DNA of 45,930 nt, taken from assembly GCA_937896835.1 (NCBI GenBank), contig CALBOJ010000006.1, positions 1 through 45,930 on the forward strand. Reading direction: 5' to 3'. This stretch comes from an uncultured Collinsella sp. GTDB lineage: Bacteria > Actinomycetota > Coriobacteriia > Coriobacteriales > Coriobacteriaceae. Positions 7,916 through 15,707 of this stretch are shown one piece after another. Numbering within the stretch: the stretch's first letter is position 1; every line of letters starts with the position of its first letter. The translations under genes and the position numbers were made by a program. The notes below the pieces were generated by a model. The model searched no databases. It saw nothing but the letters and a program-made list of their open reading frames with translations, and was not told the origin of the DNA.

Positions 7916-8917
7916 ATGGATACCCTGCTTGAGGCCATTGACGTTTGCGATGTCGATGGCTTTTGCTTTGGCAACTATACGGACGAGGAGGCCGGCACCG
8001 GTTGCACCGTAATCGTAGCACCCGAGGGCGCCACCGGCGGTGTTGACGTTCGCGGCGGTGCCCCGGCATCGCGCGAGACCGACCTGCTGCGTCCCGAGAA
8101 CACCGTGGACATGGTCCACGCCGTCTGCCTTTCGGGTGGATCGGCCTTTGGTCTGGAGGCCGCAAGCGGTGTCGCCCGCGAACTCGAGAGCCGCGGCATC
8201 GGCCTTCCCGTCGGCCCCACGCAGGTGCCCATCGTGTGCTCCAGCTGCATCTTCGACCTCGCCTTTGGCGACCCCACCGTACGCCCCGACATCGAGGCTG
8301 GCATCTCCGCCGTGCGCGAGGCGCTCGACCACACCCCCACCACACTCGAGCAAGGCAATGTGGGTGCCGGCACGGGTGCCACCGTGGGCAAGCTCATGGG
8401 CCCCGCCACCTGCATGAAGGCCGGCCTAGGCACTGCCGCCGTGGCACTCGGCCCTGTTAAGGTGGGTGCCGTGGTCTCGGTCAACGCCTGCGGCAACGTC
8501 GTCGACCCCTTCACCGGCGAGTGGGTCTCCGGCATGCGCGCCGCAGCCGATAGCGACCAGATCGTCGACATGGAGCTCGCAGCCTTTGCCGCCGCCGGCT
8601 CCATGCAAATGCCGCTCGACCGCACCAACACCACCATCAGCTGCATCGTCACCAATGTGGAGCTCACTAAGGCTCAGGCTACCAAGGTCTCCCAAATGGC
8701 AGCAGACGCCTACGCGCACGCCATTCGCCCCACGCACACCACCAACGACGGCGACACCATCTACACCCTCGCCAGCGGCAAACTAGACGCTCAGACAAGC
8801 GCCGCCGTTCCCCTAGACCTGCTGGGCATGCTCGCAGTAAGGGCCCTGGAAACTGCCATCGTAAACGGAGCAAAAAACGCCAAAACCTCCCACGGCATCC
8901 CCGGCGCCGCAAAGTAA
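7916..8917 (+). CDS. P1/S58 family peptidase (DmpA-like autoprocessing hydrolase)
   Basis: Ntn-type hydrolase of the P1/DmpA family, 333 aa, which normally cleaves itself into two subunits to expose a Ser/Thr nucleophile and acts on N-terminal residues or amides. Glycine-rich GNVGAGTGATVGK lies near residue 145. The RTNTTIS stretch, with T239/T240, occupies the place of the autocleavage site and nucleophile. CLSGGSAFGLEAASGV near residue 70 is a typical family block. Start: ATG with AGGAG eight bases upstream. Substrate unknown; cytoplasmic, with no signal peptide visible. Confidence 0.88.
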   Translation: MDTLLEAIDVCDVDGFCFGNYTDEEAGTGCTVIVAPEGATGGVDVRGGAPASRETDLLRPENTVDMVHAVCLSGGSAFGLEAASGVARELESRGIGLPVGPTQVPIVCSSCIFDLAFGDPTVRPDIEAGISAVREALDHTPTTLEQGNVGAGTGATVGKLMGPATCMKAGLGTAAVALGPVKVGAVVSVNACGNVVDPFTGEWVSGMRAAADSDQIVDMELAAFAAAGSMQMPLDRTNTTISCIVTNVELTKAQATKVSQMAADAYAHAIRPTHTTNDGDTIYTLASGKLDAQTSAAVPLDLLGMLAVRALETAIVNGAKNAKTSHGIPGAAK

Positions 8918-8929
8918 ACTAGCTCGTCC

Positions 8930-9054
8930 GGTTGCCCGGTGGGGCTTGGTTATGTTTGCTGCTCTACAGTCCTGGCTCGCACGAAGAGCACATTAAGTGC
9001 TCTTCGGCTCGTGCGGAACTCGCGACAAACATAACCAAGCCCCACCGGGCAACC
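8930..9054. repeat. Compound stem element E1 (family A)
   Basis: Perfect 29-bp outer arms (8930-8958 with 9026-9054) enclose a 67-base centre that contains a second stem (GAAGAGCAC / GTGCTCTTC). On the minus strand the centre carries CGAGTTCCGCACG (9022-9010) and AGGACTGT (8973-8966), both shared with element E2. It lies just after the P1 peptidase stop, in a convergent gap. A role as a bidirectional 3'-end or terminator structure is inferred. Confidence 0.85.
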
Positions 9055-9072
9055 TGCTCAACTAGATCCCTT

Positions 9073-9132
9073 TCAGCCCAGGCCCCTGTGTACCGCGCGT
9101 CCAAGATCTTCAAATTCAGCCGTCTAACATAA
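9073..9132 (+). pseudogene. 3' fragment of a glycosyltransferase paralogue
   Basis: The frame ends VYRASKIFKFSRLT and stops at 9130-9132. The intact GT2 gene at 9280-10311, on the opposite strand, ends LYRLASKIFKFN. The shared YR-ASKIFKF tail, with near-identical DNA (AAGATCTTCAAATTCA), shows that this is the surviving end of a related gene. It is squeezed between stem elements E1 and E2; the rest of the gene is gone. Confidence 0.6.
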
Positions 9133-9148
9133 AGCGAGACATAGCAGA

Positions 9149-9257
9149 GGACCCCTGGTCCTTAACTTGATACGAGTTCCGCACGCAAAGGAGGCGCCAG
9201 TGGCGCCTCCGTCTTGCGCAGGACTGTCCGAAGTAGCAAGTTAAGGACCAGGGGTCC
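9149..9257. repeat. Compound stem element E2 (family A)
   Basis: Perfect 21-bp outer arms (9149-9169 with 9237-9257) around a 67-base centre, the same centre length as E1. Inside is a 9-bp stem GGAGGCGCC / GGCGCCTCC with an AGT loop. CGAGTTCCGCACG (9173-9185) and AGGACTGT (9220-9227) match E1, yet the outer arms share no sequence with E1. It lies 22 bp after the GT2 stop codon. Confidence 0.85.
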
Positions 9258-9279
9258 CCGTTACCCGAGCGTTTATGTG

Positions 9280-10311
9280 CTAGTTGAATTTGAAGATCTT
9301 TGAGGCAAGACGGTATAGGCCGAGTGTGGTTTTGTCCCCGGCCCGCCCGCGCAGGTTGGTAAAGAAGCCGACCACGCCGTAGCGAGCACGACGATACATG
9401 CGCTCGTCATAGGACTTCAAATCGCTCCACAGTGTCTTCAAACGCTCATCGGCACAATCCTCATCGGAAAGCTTGGTGAGCACCGAGCAGATCGCCATCA
9501 TCATGGTGAAGTAGCCCATCATGTACGAACGCAGGCGCGACGACTCGACATCGCTGTACAGGTGGTACGACTCCATCATGATACGCGTAACACGGAACTG
9601 CTGGTCCAGACGCTTGACCATCGTTGCCTCGTTGACGCTCTGGCCCTCGCGACCGATAAAGTAGCGGTAGAGGTCGATGTCGGCGTAATAGATGGTCTTG
9701 CAGCGCGGCAGCGGCACGTAAGCGTAGATGTTGTCTACATAGAACGTGTGCGGCGGCATAGGCAGGTTGGATGCGCGCAGCACATCCGTGCGGTAGCACA
9801 GGCTGTGCATGAGCAAATTCTGGTCCAGGCGGAAATGACCGATCTGATCCCAGGTAAAAATCTTTTTGCGCGGCAGGGCAAACTTGTAGCCAATGGCAGT
9901 ATGCGTGCCCTCGTAAACCTTCTCGTATACGTAGTTCGAGATAAACAGGTCGACGCGCTGGTCGCGCTCCTCAAAGCCGCGCAGGATCGAAAGCATGGTC
10001 GAAAGGGCTGCGCCGTCGAGCCAGTCGTCCGAGTCGACAACCTTGTAGTAGGTGCCCTGCGCCTCGCGCAGACCCGAAAGGACGGCAATACCGTGACCGC
10101 CGTTTTCCTGGTGCACCGCGCGGATGATTCCAGGATAACGGGCCTCCCACTCGTCGGCCTTGGCGGCCGTCTCGTCCTTGGAGCCGTCGTCCACCACGAT
10201 AATCTCGATATCGGTGGCGTAATTGCTCCCCTCCAAGATAGAGGTGATGCAATGGTCCATGTCCTTGGCGGCGTTATACGAGGGAATACCGAATGTTATG
10301 ACTTTATGCAT
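9280..10311 (-). CDS. Glycosyltransferase family 2
   Basis: Cytoplasmic or membrane-associated sugar transferase of 343 aa. The N-terminal GT-A fold begins MHKVITFGIPSYNAAKDMD; VVDDGSKDET near residue 45 and VDSDDWLDG near residue 95 provide the nucleotide- and metal-binding aspartates. Its start overlaps the end of glf by 8 bp, so translation is coupled. An ATG 18 bases further upstream is also in frame. With UDP-galactopyranose mutase next door, a role in building a galactofuranose-containing surface polymer is a reasonable inference, but the donor sugar is not proven. Confidence 0.88.
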   Translation of the reverse strand: MHKVITFGIPSYNAAKDMDHCITSILEGSNYATDIEIIVVDDGSKDETAAKADEWEARYPGIIRAVHQENGGHGIAVLSGLREAQGTYYKVVDSDDWLDGAALSTMLSILRGFEERDQRVDLFISNYVYEKVYEGTHTAIGYKFALPRKKIFTWDQIGHFRLDQNLLMHSLCYRTDVLRASNLPMPPHTFYVDNIYAYVPLPRCKTIYYADIDLYRYFIGREGQSVNEATMVKRLDQQFRVTRIMMESYHLYSDVESSRLRSYMMGYFTMMMAICSVLTKLSDEDCADERLKTLWSDLKSYDERMYRRARYGVVGFFTNLRGRAGDKTTLGLYRLASKIFKFN

Positions 10312-11506
10312 GGCAGGCGATAATCTCATCCGAAAGATCGAGGGCGGAATTGGTCACGGCGTCCATATCGTAGTAACGATACTCGGCCAGACGACCCACC
10401 GGGTGGAAGTTCGTCAGGTTCTGGACGCGCTCAAGATAGCGCTCATAGAGCTCACGGTTCTCGGGCTCAAGAATGGCGTAGTACGGCGTCTCGCCCGAGC
10501 CGGGAGTATAGGCCTTGGAGTACTCCTTCATGATGGTGGTCTTGCCGGGCAGGACCTGACCGGTCATGTTCTTGAACTCGGTGATGCGCGTGTAGTCCTC
10601 GCTCGTGGTGTAGTTGACGGTGCCCACGGGCTGGAACTGGTCCATATCGAGCGTCTCGAACTTCATATCGAGCGTGCGGTACGGCAACGCGCCCAAGTCG
10701 AGGTTGAACAGCTCATCGAGCGGACCGGTATAGACAATCTCGCCGCCGTAGACCTTGCCGTCGACCTTGACGGTGGTCTCGTCGATCTCAAAAAGATCGC
10801 GGGCGTCCACGTCGCAGAACACGTCAATCAGGTCGTGGTCGAGCATGTGCTCAAAGAGCGCCGTGTAGCCCTCCTGCGGCATGCCCTGGAAGGGAGCTTG
10901 CGGGAAGTAGCGGTCATCATCACCCACAAAGACGGGAACGCGGCCGGTGATCGAGGGGTCGATCTGATCGGGCGTCTGGCCCCACTGCTTCATGGTGTAA
11001 TGCAAAAAGACGTTCTCGTAGACGTAATCGGCGACCTCGGCCAAGTCGGGGTCGTTCTTCTTACGCAGCTCCATAATGGGCACCTTGACATCCTTGCCAA
11101 AGGTCTCCACGAGCTTCTGATACAGCTCCTCGCCGCGCTCATCACCAAAGGCGAGCTTGAGACTCGCATGGTTGAAGGGCACGGGCATAAGGGTGCCGTT
11201 GATGTTGGCGAGCACCTTGTGCTGATAATCCGTCCACTTGGTAAAGCGCGACAGGAAATTATGCACACGCTCGTTAAAGGTGTGATAGATATGCGGACCG
11301 TACTCGTGGATCAGGATTCCGGCCTCGTCAGTGCAGTCATAGGCATTGCCCGCAATGTGGCTACGGCGCTCCAAAACGGCAACACGATAGCCGATGGTCT
11401 CGGCAAGACGGCGGGCGCAAACGGCACCGGCATATCCAGCACCGACGACAATCATGTCGTACGCGCCGGCGTTAAAGCCTTCAGGCAGGCCTGAGGTAAT
11501 CTGCAT
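10304..11506 (-). CDS. glf: UDP-galactopyranose mutase
   Basis: Flavoenzyme that converts UDP-galactopyranose into UDP-galactofuranose, the donor for Galf-containing cell-surface glycans. The FAD-binding VVGAGYAGAVCARRLAE lies near residues 19-35. RRSHIAGNAYD, HEYGPHIYHTF and KQWGQTPDQIDPSI are typical of bacterial UGM, and the C-terminal FHPVGRLAEYRYYDMD is a family hallmark. The length of 400 aa is slightly above the usual ~370-390, with a short N-terminal extension. Start: ATG with AAGGAG six bases upstream. It is the first gene of a two-gene unit with the GT2 gene. Confidence 0.95.
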   Translation of the reverse strand: MQITSGLPEGFNAGAYDMIVVGAGYAGAVCARRLAETIGYRVAVLERRSHIAGNAYDCTDEAGILIHEYGPHIYHTFNERVHNFLSRFTKWTDYQHKVLANINGTLMPVPFNHASLKLAFGDERGEELYQKLVETFGKDVKVPIMELRKKNDPDLAEVADYVYENVFLHYTMKQWGQTPDQIDPSITGRVPVFVGDDDRYFPQAPFQGMPQEGYTALFEHMLDHDLIDVFCDVDARDLFEIDETTVKVDGKVYGGEIVYTGPLDELFNLDLGALPYRTLDMKFETLDMDQFQPVGTVNYTTSEDYTRITEFKNMTGQVLPGKTTIMKEYSKAYTPGSGETPYYAILEPENRELYERYLERVQNLTNFHPVGRLAEYRYYDMDAVTNSALDLSDEIIACHA

Positions 11507-11604
11507 CGATACTCCTTGTCAAAAGCCACGGGCTCGTTAGCTGGGCTTTTCTCGAACATTCTTCGAGACATATTTATCAGAGCGATTATAGCGCTAATGC
11601 GTCC

Positions 11605-11610
11605 TATAAT
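11605..11610 (+). promoter_or_regulatory. Candidate -10 box for pta
   Basis: A consensus TATAAT lies 128 bp upstream of the pta start in the divergent glf/pta gap. No good -35 box is visible at the usual distance, so this is tentative. Confidence 0.35.
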
Positions 11611-11665
11611 GAGCTTGCCACACAAGGAAAGCTCAAGCACCACGGCGAACATAATTGAAAGGCAG

Positions 11666-11687
11666 ACCCGCTAGCAGCGGGTTTATT
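11666..11687 (+). terminator. Terminator-like stem in the pta leader
   Basis: ACCCGCT / AGCGGGT, seven perfect pairs with a 3-base loop, followed by TTATT. It lies between the candidate pta promoter and the pta start, with no plus-strand gene before it, so if real it would attenuate pta transcription. Confidence 0.35.
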
Positions 11688-11737
11688 CGTGAACAGCCGG
11701 GCGCCTGGAGCTTAGTGAAACGCTTGTAAGGAGTAAC

Positions 11738-12718
11738 ATGAGCGATTTCCTAAACCGTATGAAGTCTGCCGCCAAGGCCGACCTTAAGACGATCGTCCTG
11801 CCCGAGGGCGAGGATCCGCGCACCATCGTCGCGGCCACCAAGATCATCGAGGAGGGCCTGGCAAAGATCGTCATCCTGGGCAACCCCGACGAGATCAACG
11901 TTCCCGGCGCCACCGTCATCGACCCGCGCAATGCCGAGAAGCACGAGGAGTACGCGCAGAAGTTTGCCGAGCTCCGCGCCAAGAAGGGTGTCACCATCGA
12001 GCAGGCTCGCGCCCAGGTGATGGACGCCACCTACTTTGGCACCATGATGGTCAAGATGGGTGACGCCGACGGCCTGGTCTCCGGCGCCTGCCACTCCACC
12101 GCCGATACCCTGCGCCCCGCGCTGCAGATCCTTAAGACCGCCCCGGGCACCAAGCTGGTCTCGGCCTTCTTCGTGATGTGCACCGACACCCCGCAGTTCG
12201 GCACCGACGGTACGCTGATCTTCGCCGACTGCGGCCTCAACATCAACCCGTCCTCCGACGAGCTCTCCGAGATCGCCATCGCCTCCGCTCACTCCTGGTC
12301 CACCTTTATGGGCAGCGTCGAGCCGCACGTGGCCATGCTCTCCTACTCCACCATGGGCTCCGCCGGCGGCGAGGTCGCCAAGAAGGTCCAAGAGGCCGTG
12401 AAGTTCTGCAAGGAGAAGGCTCCCGAGCTCGCCATCGATGGCGACCTGCAGCTCGACGCCGCCATCGTTCCCACCGTCGCCCAGCTCAAGGCTCCCGGCT
12501 CCTCCGTTGCCGGCAAGGCCAACGTGCTTGTGTTCCCCGACCTCGAGGCCGGCAACATCGGCTACAAGCTGGTCCAGCGCTTCGCCGGCGCCGACGCTTA
12601 CGGCCCCATCCTGCAGGGCATCGCCAAGCCGGTTAACGACCTGTCGCGCGGCTGCTCTGCCGACGACATCGTGGGTGTCGTGGCCATCACCGCCGTCCAG
12701 GCTCAGATGGCTGAATAG
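11738..12718 (+). CDS. pta: Phosphate acetyltransferase
   Basis: Converts acetyl-CoA and phosphate to acetyl phosphate, the first step of the acetate/ATP pathway completed by acetate kinase. At 326 aa it is the short, single-domain form. It opens FLNRMKSAAKADLKTIVLPEGEDPRT, contains MVKMGDADGLVSGACHSTADTLRPAL, and ends with VFPDLEAGNIGYKLVQRFAGADAYGPILQG, all typical of Pta. Start: ATG after AAGGAG. Unusually, the two acetate kinase genes are downstream but on the opposite strand, so pta and ackA converge instead of forming one operon. Confidence 0.96.
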   Translation: MSDFLNRMKSAAKADLKTIVLPEGEDPRTIVAATKIIEEGLAKIVILGNPDEINVPGATVIDPRNAEKHEEYAQKFAELRAKKGVTIEQARAQVMDATYFGTMMVKMGDADGLVSGACHSTADTLRPALQILKTAPGTKLVSAFFVMCTDTPQFGTDGTLIFADCGLNINPSSDELSEIAIASAHSWSTFMGSVEPHVAMLSYSTMGSAGGEVAKKVQEAVKFCKEKAPELAIDGDLQLDAAIVPTVAQLKAPGSSVAGKANVLVFPDLEAGNIGYKLVQRFAGADAYGPILQGIAKPVNDLSRGCSADDIVGVVAITAVQAQMAE

Positions 12719-12733
12719 CTTACATATCCCCTC

Positions 12734-12860
12734 GGGACCCTGCAGGGCAAAGCTCTGAAAACGTCCTCGGACATGCAAAGAGGCTCCGCTGCGCGCTTCG
12801 CGCGGCGGAGCCTCTTTGCGTCCTGCGGAATGTTTTCAGAGCTTTGCCCTGCAGGGTCCC
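12734..12860. repeat. Compound stem element E3 (family A)
   Basis: Perfect 29-bp outer arms (12734-12762 with 12832-12860) around a 69-base centre. The inner stem is at least 15 bp (12775-12789 with 12805-12819), topped by GCGCG-CTT-CGCGC. On the minus strand the centre reads TTCCGCA, CGCAAAG and TGTCCGA in the same order as E2. It starts 15 bp after the pta stop codon, in the convergent pta/ackA gap. Confidence 0.85.
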
Positions 12861-13008
12861 TGCCGTCACGCAGCAGTCAGGGAATCTGGAGTGGGCGGCG
12901 GCTTGGCTACGAGCTGGGGCTGAGGATCTGAACGAATGGGTGACGTTGCTGGGAGCGCAGGCGTTGCCGGCGATGATCACTTTGGAACTGGAATTTCCGC
13001 CTGCTAGT

Positions 13009-13045
13009 AAAAAGGCCTCCGGGCTGTTGCTCTGGAGGCCTTTTT
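13009..13045. terminator. Bidirectional intrinsic terminator between pta and ackA
   Basis: AAAAAGGCCTCC / GGAGGCCTTTTT, twelve perfect pairs with an A-tract on one side and a T-tract on the other, so it works in both directions. The 150 bp between it and E3 show no recognisable gene. Confidence 0.85.
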
Positions 13046-13065
13046 GTCAATTACAGACGAATGCG

Positions 13066-14244
13066 TTAGTTGTTCTTGGTCAGACGCTCGACGTCGTGGG
13101 CGATCATGTATTCCTCGTCGGTGGGGATGACCATGACCGTGACGGAAGAGCCGGCGGCGCTGATGACCTGCGGGCCGTTACCCACGGCCTCGCGGTTCTT
13201 GTTGTTGTCGATGCGTACGCCCAGCCACTCAAAGCAGTCGCAGAAGGCCTTGCGGATCGACCAGTCGTTCTCGCCGATGCCGGCGGTAAAGGTGATGGTG
13301 TCCACGCCCGCCATGGAAGCGATCATGGAGCCGGCCTGCTGCATGGCCTTGTAGGCGAACATATCGAAGGCGAGCAGGCAGCGCTCGTCGCCCTCGGAGG
13401 CGCGTGTACGGATGTCGCGGGCGTCGTTGGAGATGCCCGAGATGGCAAGCAGACCAGACTGCTTGTTCATCATGTCATCAACTTCCTGATAGCTGTAGCC
13501 GCCCTCGCGCTGGAGGTAGCACACGGTAGCCGGGTCAATGGAACCACAGCGAGTGCCCATCATCAGGCCGTCAAGCGGCGTGAGGCCCATCGTGGTGTCG
13601 CGGCACACGCCGTCCTCAATGGCGGCAAGCGAGGCGCCGTTGCCCAGATGGCACGAGAGCAGGCGGTGGCAGCGCGAGCCCAGGATCTCCTTGGCCATCA
13701 TCCACTCATAGCGGTGGCTCGTGCCGTGGGCGCCGTACTTGCGCACGTGGTACTTGTCGCACACATCCTTGGGCAGCGCGTAGGTGTAGGCGACCTCGGG
13801 CATGGTCATGTGGAACGAGGTATCGAAGACGGCCACGTTGGGCAGCTCCGGATACTTCTCGCGGCAATACTCAATCGCCGCGGCCTCGCCGTAGTTGTGT
13901 AGCGGGGCAAGCGGTGCCACCTCGAGGATCTTAGCCATGACCTCATCGTCGACGACCGCGGAATCATCGAAGTGCCAGCCGCCCTGAACGATACGATGGC
14001 CAATGCCATCAATCGTAAAGTCGGTCTTCTCAAGCTCCTCGAGCACGCGAGCGATAGCAGAGCGATGATCGGGGAAAGAGACCTCCTCGGTCTGTTTGGC
14101 GCCACCGTTCTCGGAGTGGCCAAAGATGCCCATGTCCGAACCGATACGTTCGCAGTTGCCCTTGGCGAAAACCTCTCGGGTATCGGTATCCAAAAGCTGA
14201 TATTTAAGGCTTGAGCTGCCGGCGTTGACAACAAGTACGTTCAT
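13066..14244 (-). CDS. ackA: Acetate kinase (copy 1)
   Basis: Transfers phosphate from acetyl phosphate to ADP, giving acetate and ATP; cytoplasmic. 392 aa, opening MNVLVVNAGSSSLKYQLLD, with FDTSFHMTMP near residue 145, HLGNGAS, GLTPLDGLMMGTRCGSIDPA and FTAGIGEND, all ASKHA acetate kinase signatures. Start: ATG with AAAGGAG upstream. It lies downstream of a second full-length ackA on the same strand, separated by a terminator, so it probably has its own promoter in the 164-bp gap. Confidence 0.95.
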   Translation of the reverse strand: MNVLVVNAGSSSLKYQLLDTDTREVFAKGNCERIGSDMGIFGHSENGGAKQTEEVSFPDHRSAIARVLEELEKTDFTIDGIGHRIVQGGWHFDDSAVVDDEVMAKILEVAPLAPLHNYGEAAAIEYCREKYPELPNVAVFDTSFHMTMPEVAYTYALPKDVCDKYHVRKYGAHGTSHRYEWMMAKEILGSRCHRLLSCHLGNGASLAAIEDGVCRDTTMGLTPLDGLMMGTRCGSIDPATVCYLQREGGYSYQEVDDMMNKQSGLLAISGISNDARDIRTRASEGDERCLLAFDMFAYKAMQQAGSMIASMAGVDTITFTAGIGENDWSIRKAFCDCFEWLGVRIDNNKNREAVGNGPQVISAAGSSVTVMVIPTDEEYMIAHDVERLTKNN

Positions 14245-14310
14245 GAGACTCCTTTGCAGTGCAATACGGTCGACGCAGACCCCTTAAGGCGGCCGCATTT
14301 TAATAAGAAG

Positions 14311-14327
14311 TTATCACAACTTGATAA
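14311..14327. promoter_or_regulatory. Operator-like dyad upstream of ackA copy 1
   Basis: TTATCA-CAACT-TGATAA, a perfect 6-bp dyad with a 5-base centre, plus another TATCA 7 bp further on. It is AT-rich in an otherwise GC-rich gap, about 70 bp before the ackA start. A regulator site is inferred only from symmetry and position. Confidence 0.4.
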
Positions 14328-14358
14328 ATAGCTATCAGTCATATCGCCCAACGAGCGC

Positions 14359-14397
14359 AAAAGAGGGGCCGAACGGCGCTCGGTCGTCCAGCCCCTC
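14359..14397 (-). terminator. Terminator after ackA copy 2
   Basis: On the minus strand GAGGGGC and GCCCCTC pair, followed directly by TTTT. It sits 12 bp after the stop of the upstream ackA and so separates the two acetate kinase genes into distinct transcripts. Confidence 0.65.
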
Positions 14398-14408
14398 CCC
14401 TCTTGCAA

Positions 14409-15587
14409 TTACTTACCGTTGACGATGCGCTCGACGTCGGAGGCGATCATGAACTCCTCGTCCGTGGGGATGACGAAAATCTTGACCTTGGAATCCTTGG
14501 CAGACAGGCACCAAGCGCCGTCGCCACGCAGGGCGTTGCGGGCATGATCCATCTTGACGCCCATAAAGGCCAGGCGGTCGGCAACGCCGGCGCGGACCGC
14601 CGGAGCGTGCTCGCCGATGCCGGCAGTAAAGACCAGGGTGTCCATACCGCACATAGAAGTAGCCATCTCGGCAGCCTTGGCGGCAATCTTGTAGACGAAC
14701 ATATCGAAGGCGAGCTGAGCCTCGGGGTCACCGGCAGCGGCGAGCTCCTCGACGTTACGGCAGTCGTTGGTCTTGCCGCCGGTCACGGCCATGAGGCCGG
14801 ACTTCTTGTTCATCATCTCGTCAACCTCGTCGAAGGTGTAGCCGCCCTCGCGCTGCAGGTAGCACACGGTAGCCGGGTCGATGGAGCCGCAGCGGGTGCC
14901 CATCATGACACCGTCGAGCGGCGTCAAGCCCATGGTGGTGTCCATGCACTTGCCGTCCTCGATAGCGCACAAGGAAGCGCCGGAGCCGATGTGGCACACG
15001 ACAACCTTGCGGGCCTCGCCGTTGGTCATCTCGGCAACCTTCTTGGAGATGTAGCGGTAGCTAGTGCCGTGGGCGCCGTACTTACGGATGTGCAGCTTGT
15101 CGCAAACGTCCTTGGGCAGGGCGTAGGTCTTGGCGACCTCGGGCATGTTGAAGTGGAAAGCGGTGTCGTAGACCGTGACGTTGGGCAGGTCGGGATACTG
15201 CTCCAGGCAGAACTCGATAACGTTAGCCTCGGGGTTGTTGTGCAGTGGGGCGAGCGGGGCGACCTCGCGGATCTTGGCAAGAACGTCCTCGTCGACGAGG
15301 GAGGAATCGCCAAAGTACCAACCGCCCTGAACGATGCGATGGCCGATGCCCTCGATCTTGACGCCGTTGGCCTCGAGGTCCTTCAGGACGACCTCGATGG
15401 CGACCTTGTGGTCGGGGAACTCGATGTTCTCGGTCACCTTCTTGGAGCCGTTGGCAGCGTGGGTGAAGGTACCGCCGGTAAAGCAGACGCGCTCGCAGGA
15501 GCCCTTTGCGGACACCTTGTGCGACTTGGTATCGATGACCTGATACTTAAGGGTCGAAGATCCTGCGTTGACGACCAGAACGTTCAT
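14409..15587 (-). CDS. ackA: Acetate kinase (copy 2)
   Basis: A second full-length acetate kinase, also 392 aa, with all family signatures intact: VVNAGSSTLKYQVIDT, FDT-type motif as YDTAFHFNMP, GLTPLDGVMMGTRCGSIDPA and FTAGIGEHAP. It differs from copy 1 across much of its length (for example KVSAKGSCERVCFTGG versus EVFAKGNCERIGSDMG), so this is an old or transferred paralogue rather than a fresh duplication. Start: ATG after AGGGAG. A propionate or butyrate kinase preference is possible but cannot be judged here. Confidence 0.95.
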   Translation of the reverse strand: MNVLVVNAGSSTLKYQVIDTKSHKVSAKGSCERVCFTGGTFTHAANGSKKVTENIEFPDHKVAIEVVLKDLEANGVKIEGIGHRIVQGGWYFGDSSLVDEDVLAKIREVAPLAPLHNNPEANVIEFCLEQYPDLPNVTVYDTAFHFNMPEVAKTYALPKDVCDKLHIRKYGAHGTSYRYISKKVAEMTNGEARKVVVCHIGSGASLCAIEDGKCMDTTMGLTPLDGVMMGTRCGSIDPATVCYLQREGGYTFDEVDEMMNKKSGLMAVTGGKTNDCRNVEELAAAGDPEAQLAFDMFVYKIAAKAAEMATSMCGMDTLVFTAGIGEHAPAVRAGVADRLAFMGVKMDHARNALRGDGAWCLSAKDSKVKIFVIPTDEEFMIASDVERIVNGK

Positions 15588-15640
15588 GTGTCTCCCTACT
15601 AACAGGCGGTGTGGCGCCGCCAGGTTACATACGCTTCAAT

Positions 15641-15674
15641 AATAAACCCAAACGCCCTCGAGCTCGGGTTTATT
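15641..15674 (-). terminator. Terminator after the MFS gene
   Basis: AATAAACCC / GGGTTTATT, nine perfect pairs with a 16-base loop, and a T-rich continuation on the minus strand. It lies 34 bp beyond the MFS stop and upstream of ackA copy 2. Confidence 0.65.
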
Positions 15675-15707
15675 GCGTTGATATATAAGTTATCGATGCA
15701 TGCATGC

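Noticed and set aside
12861..13008. Small gene between E3 and the pta/ackA terminator
   Set aside because: Short frames exist but none has a ribosome site or recognisable sequence; it was left as non-coding.
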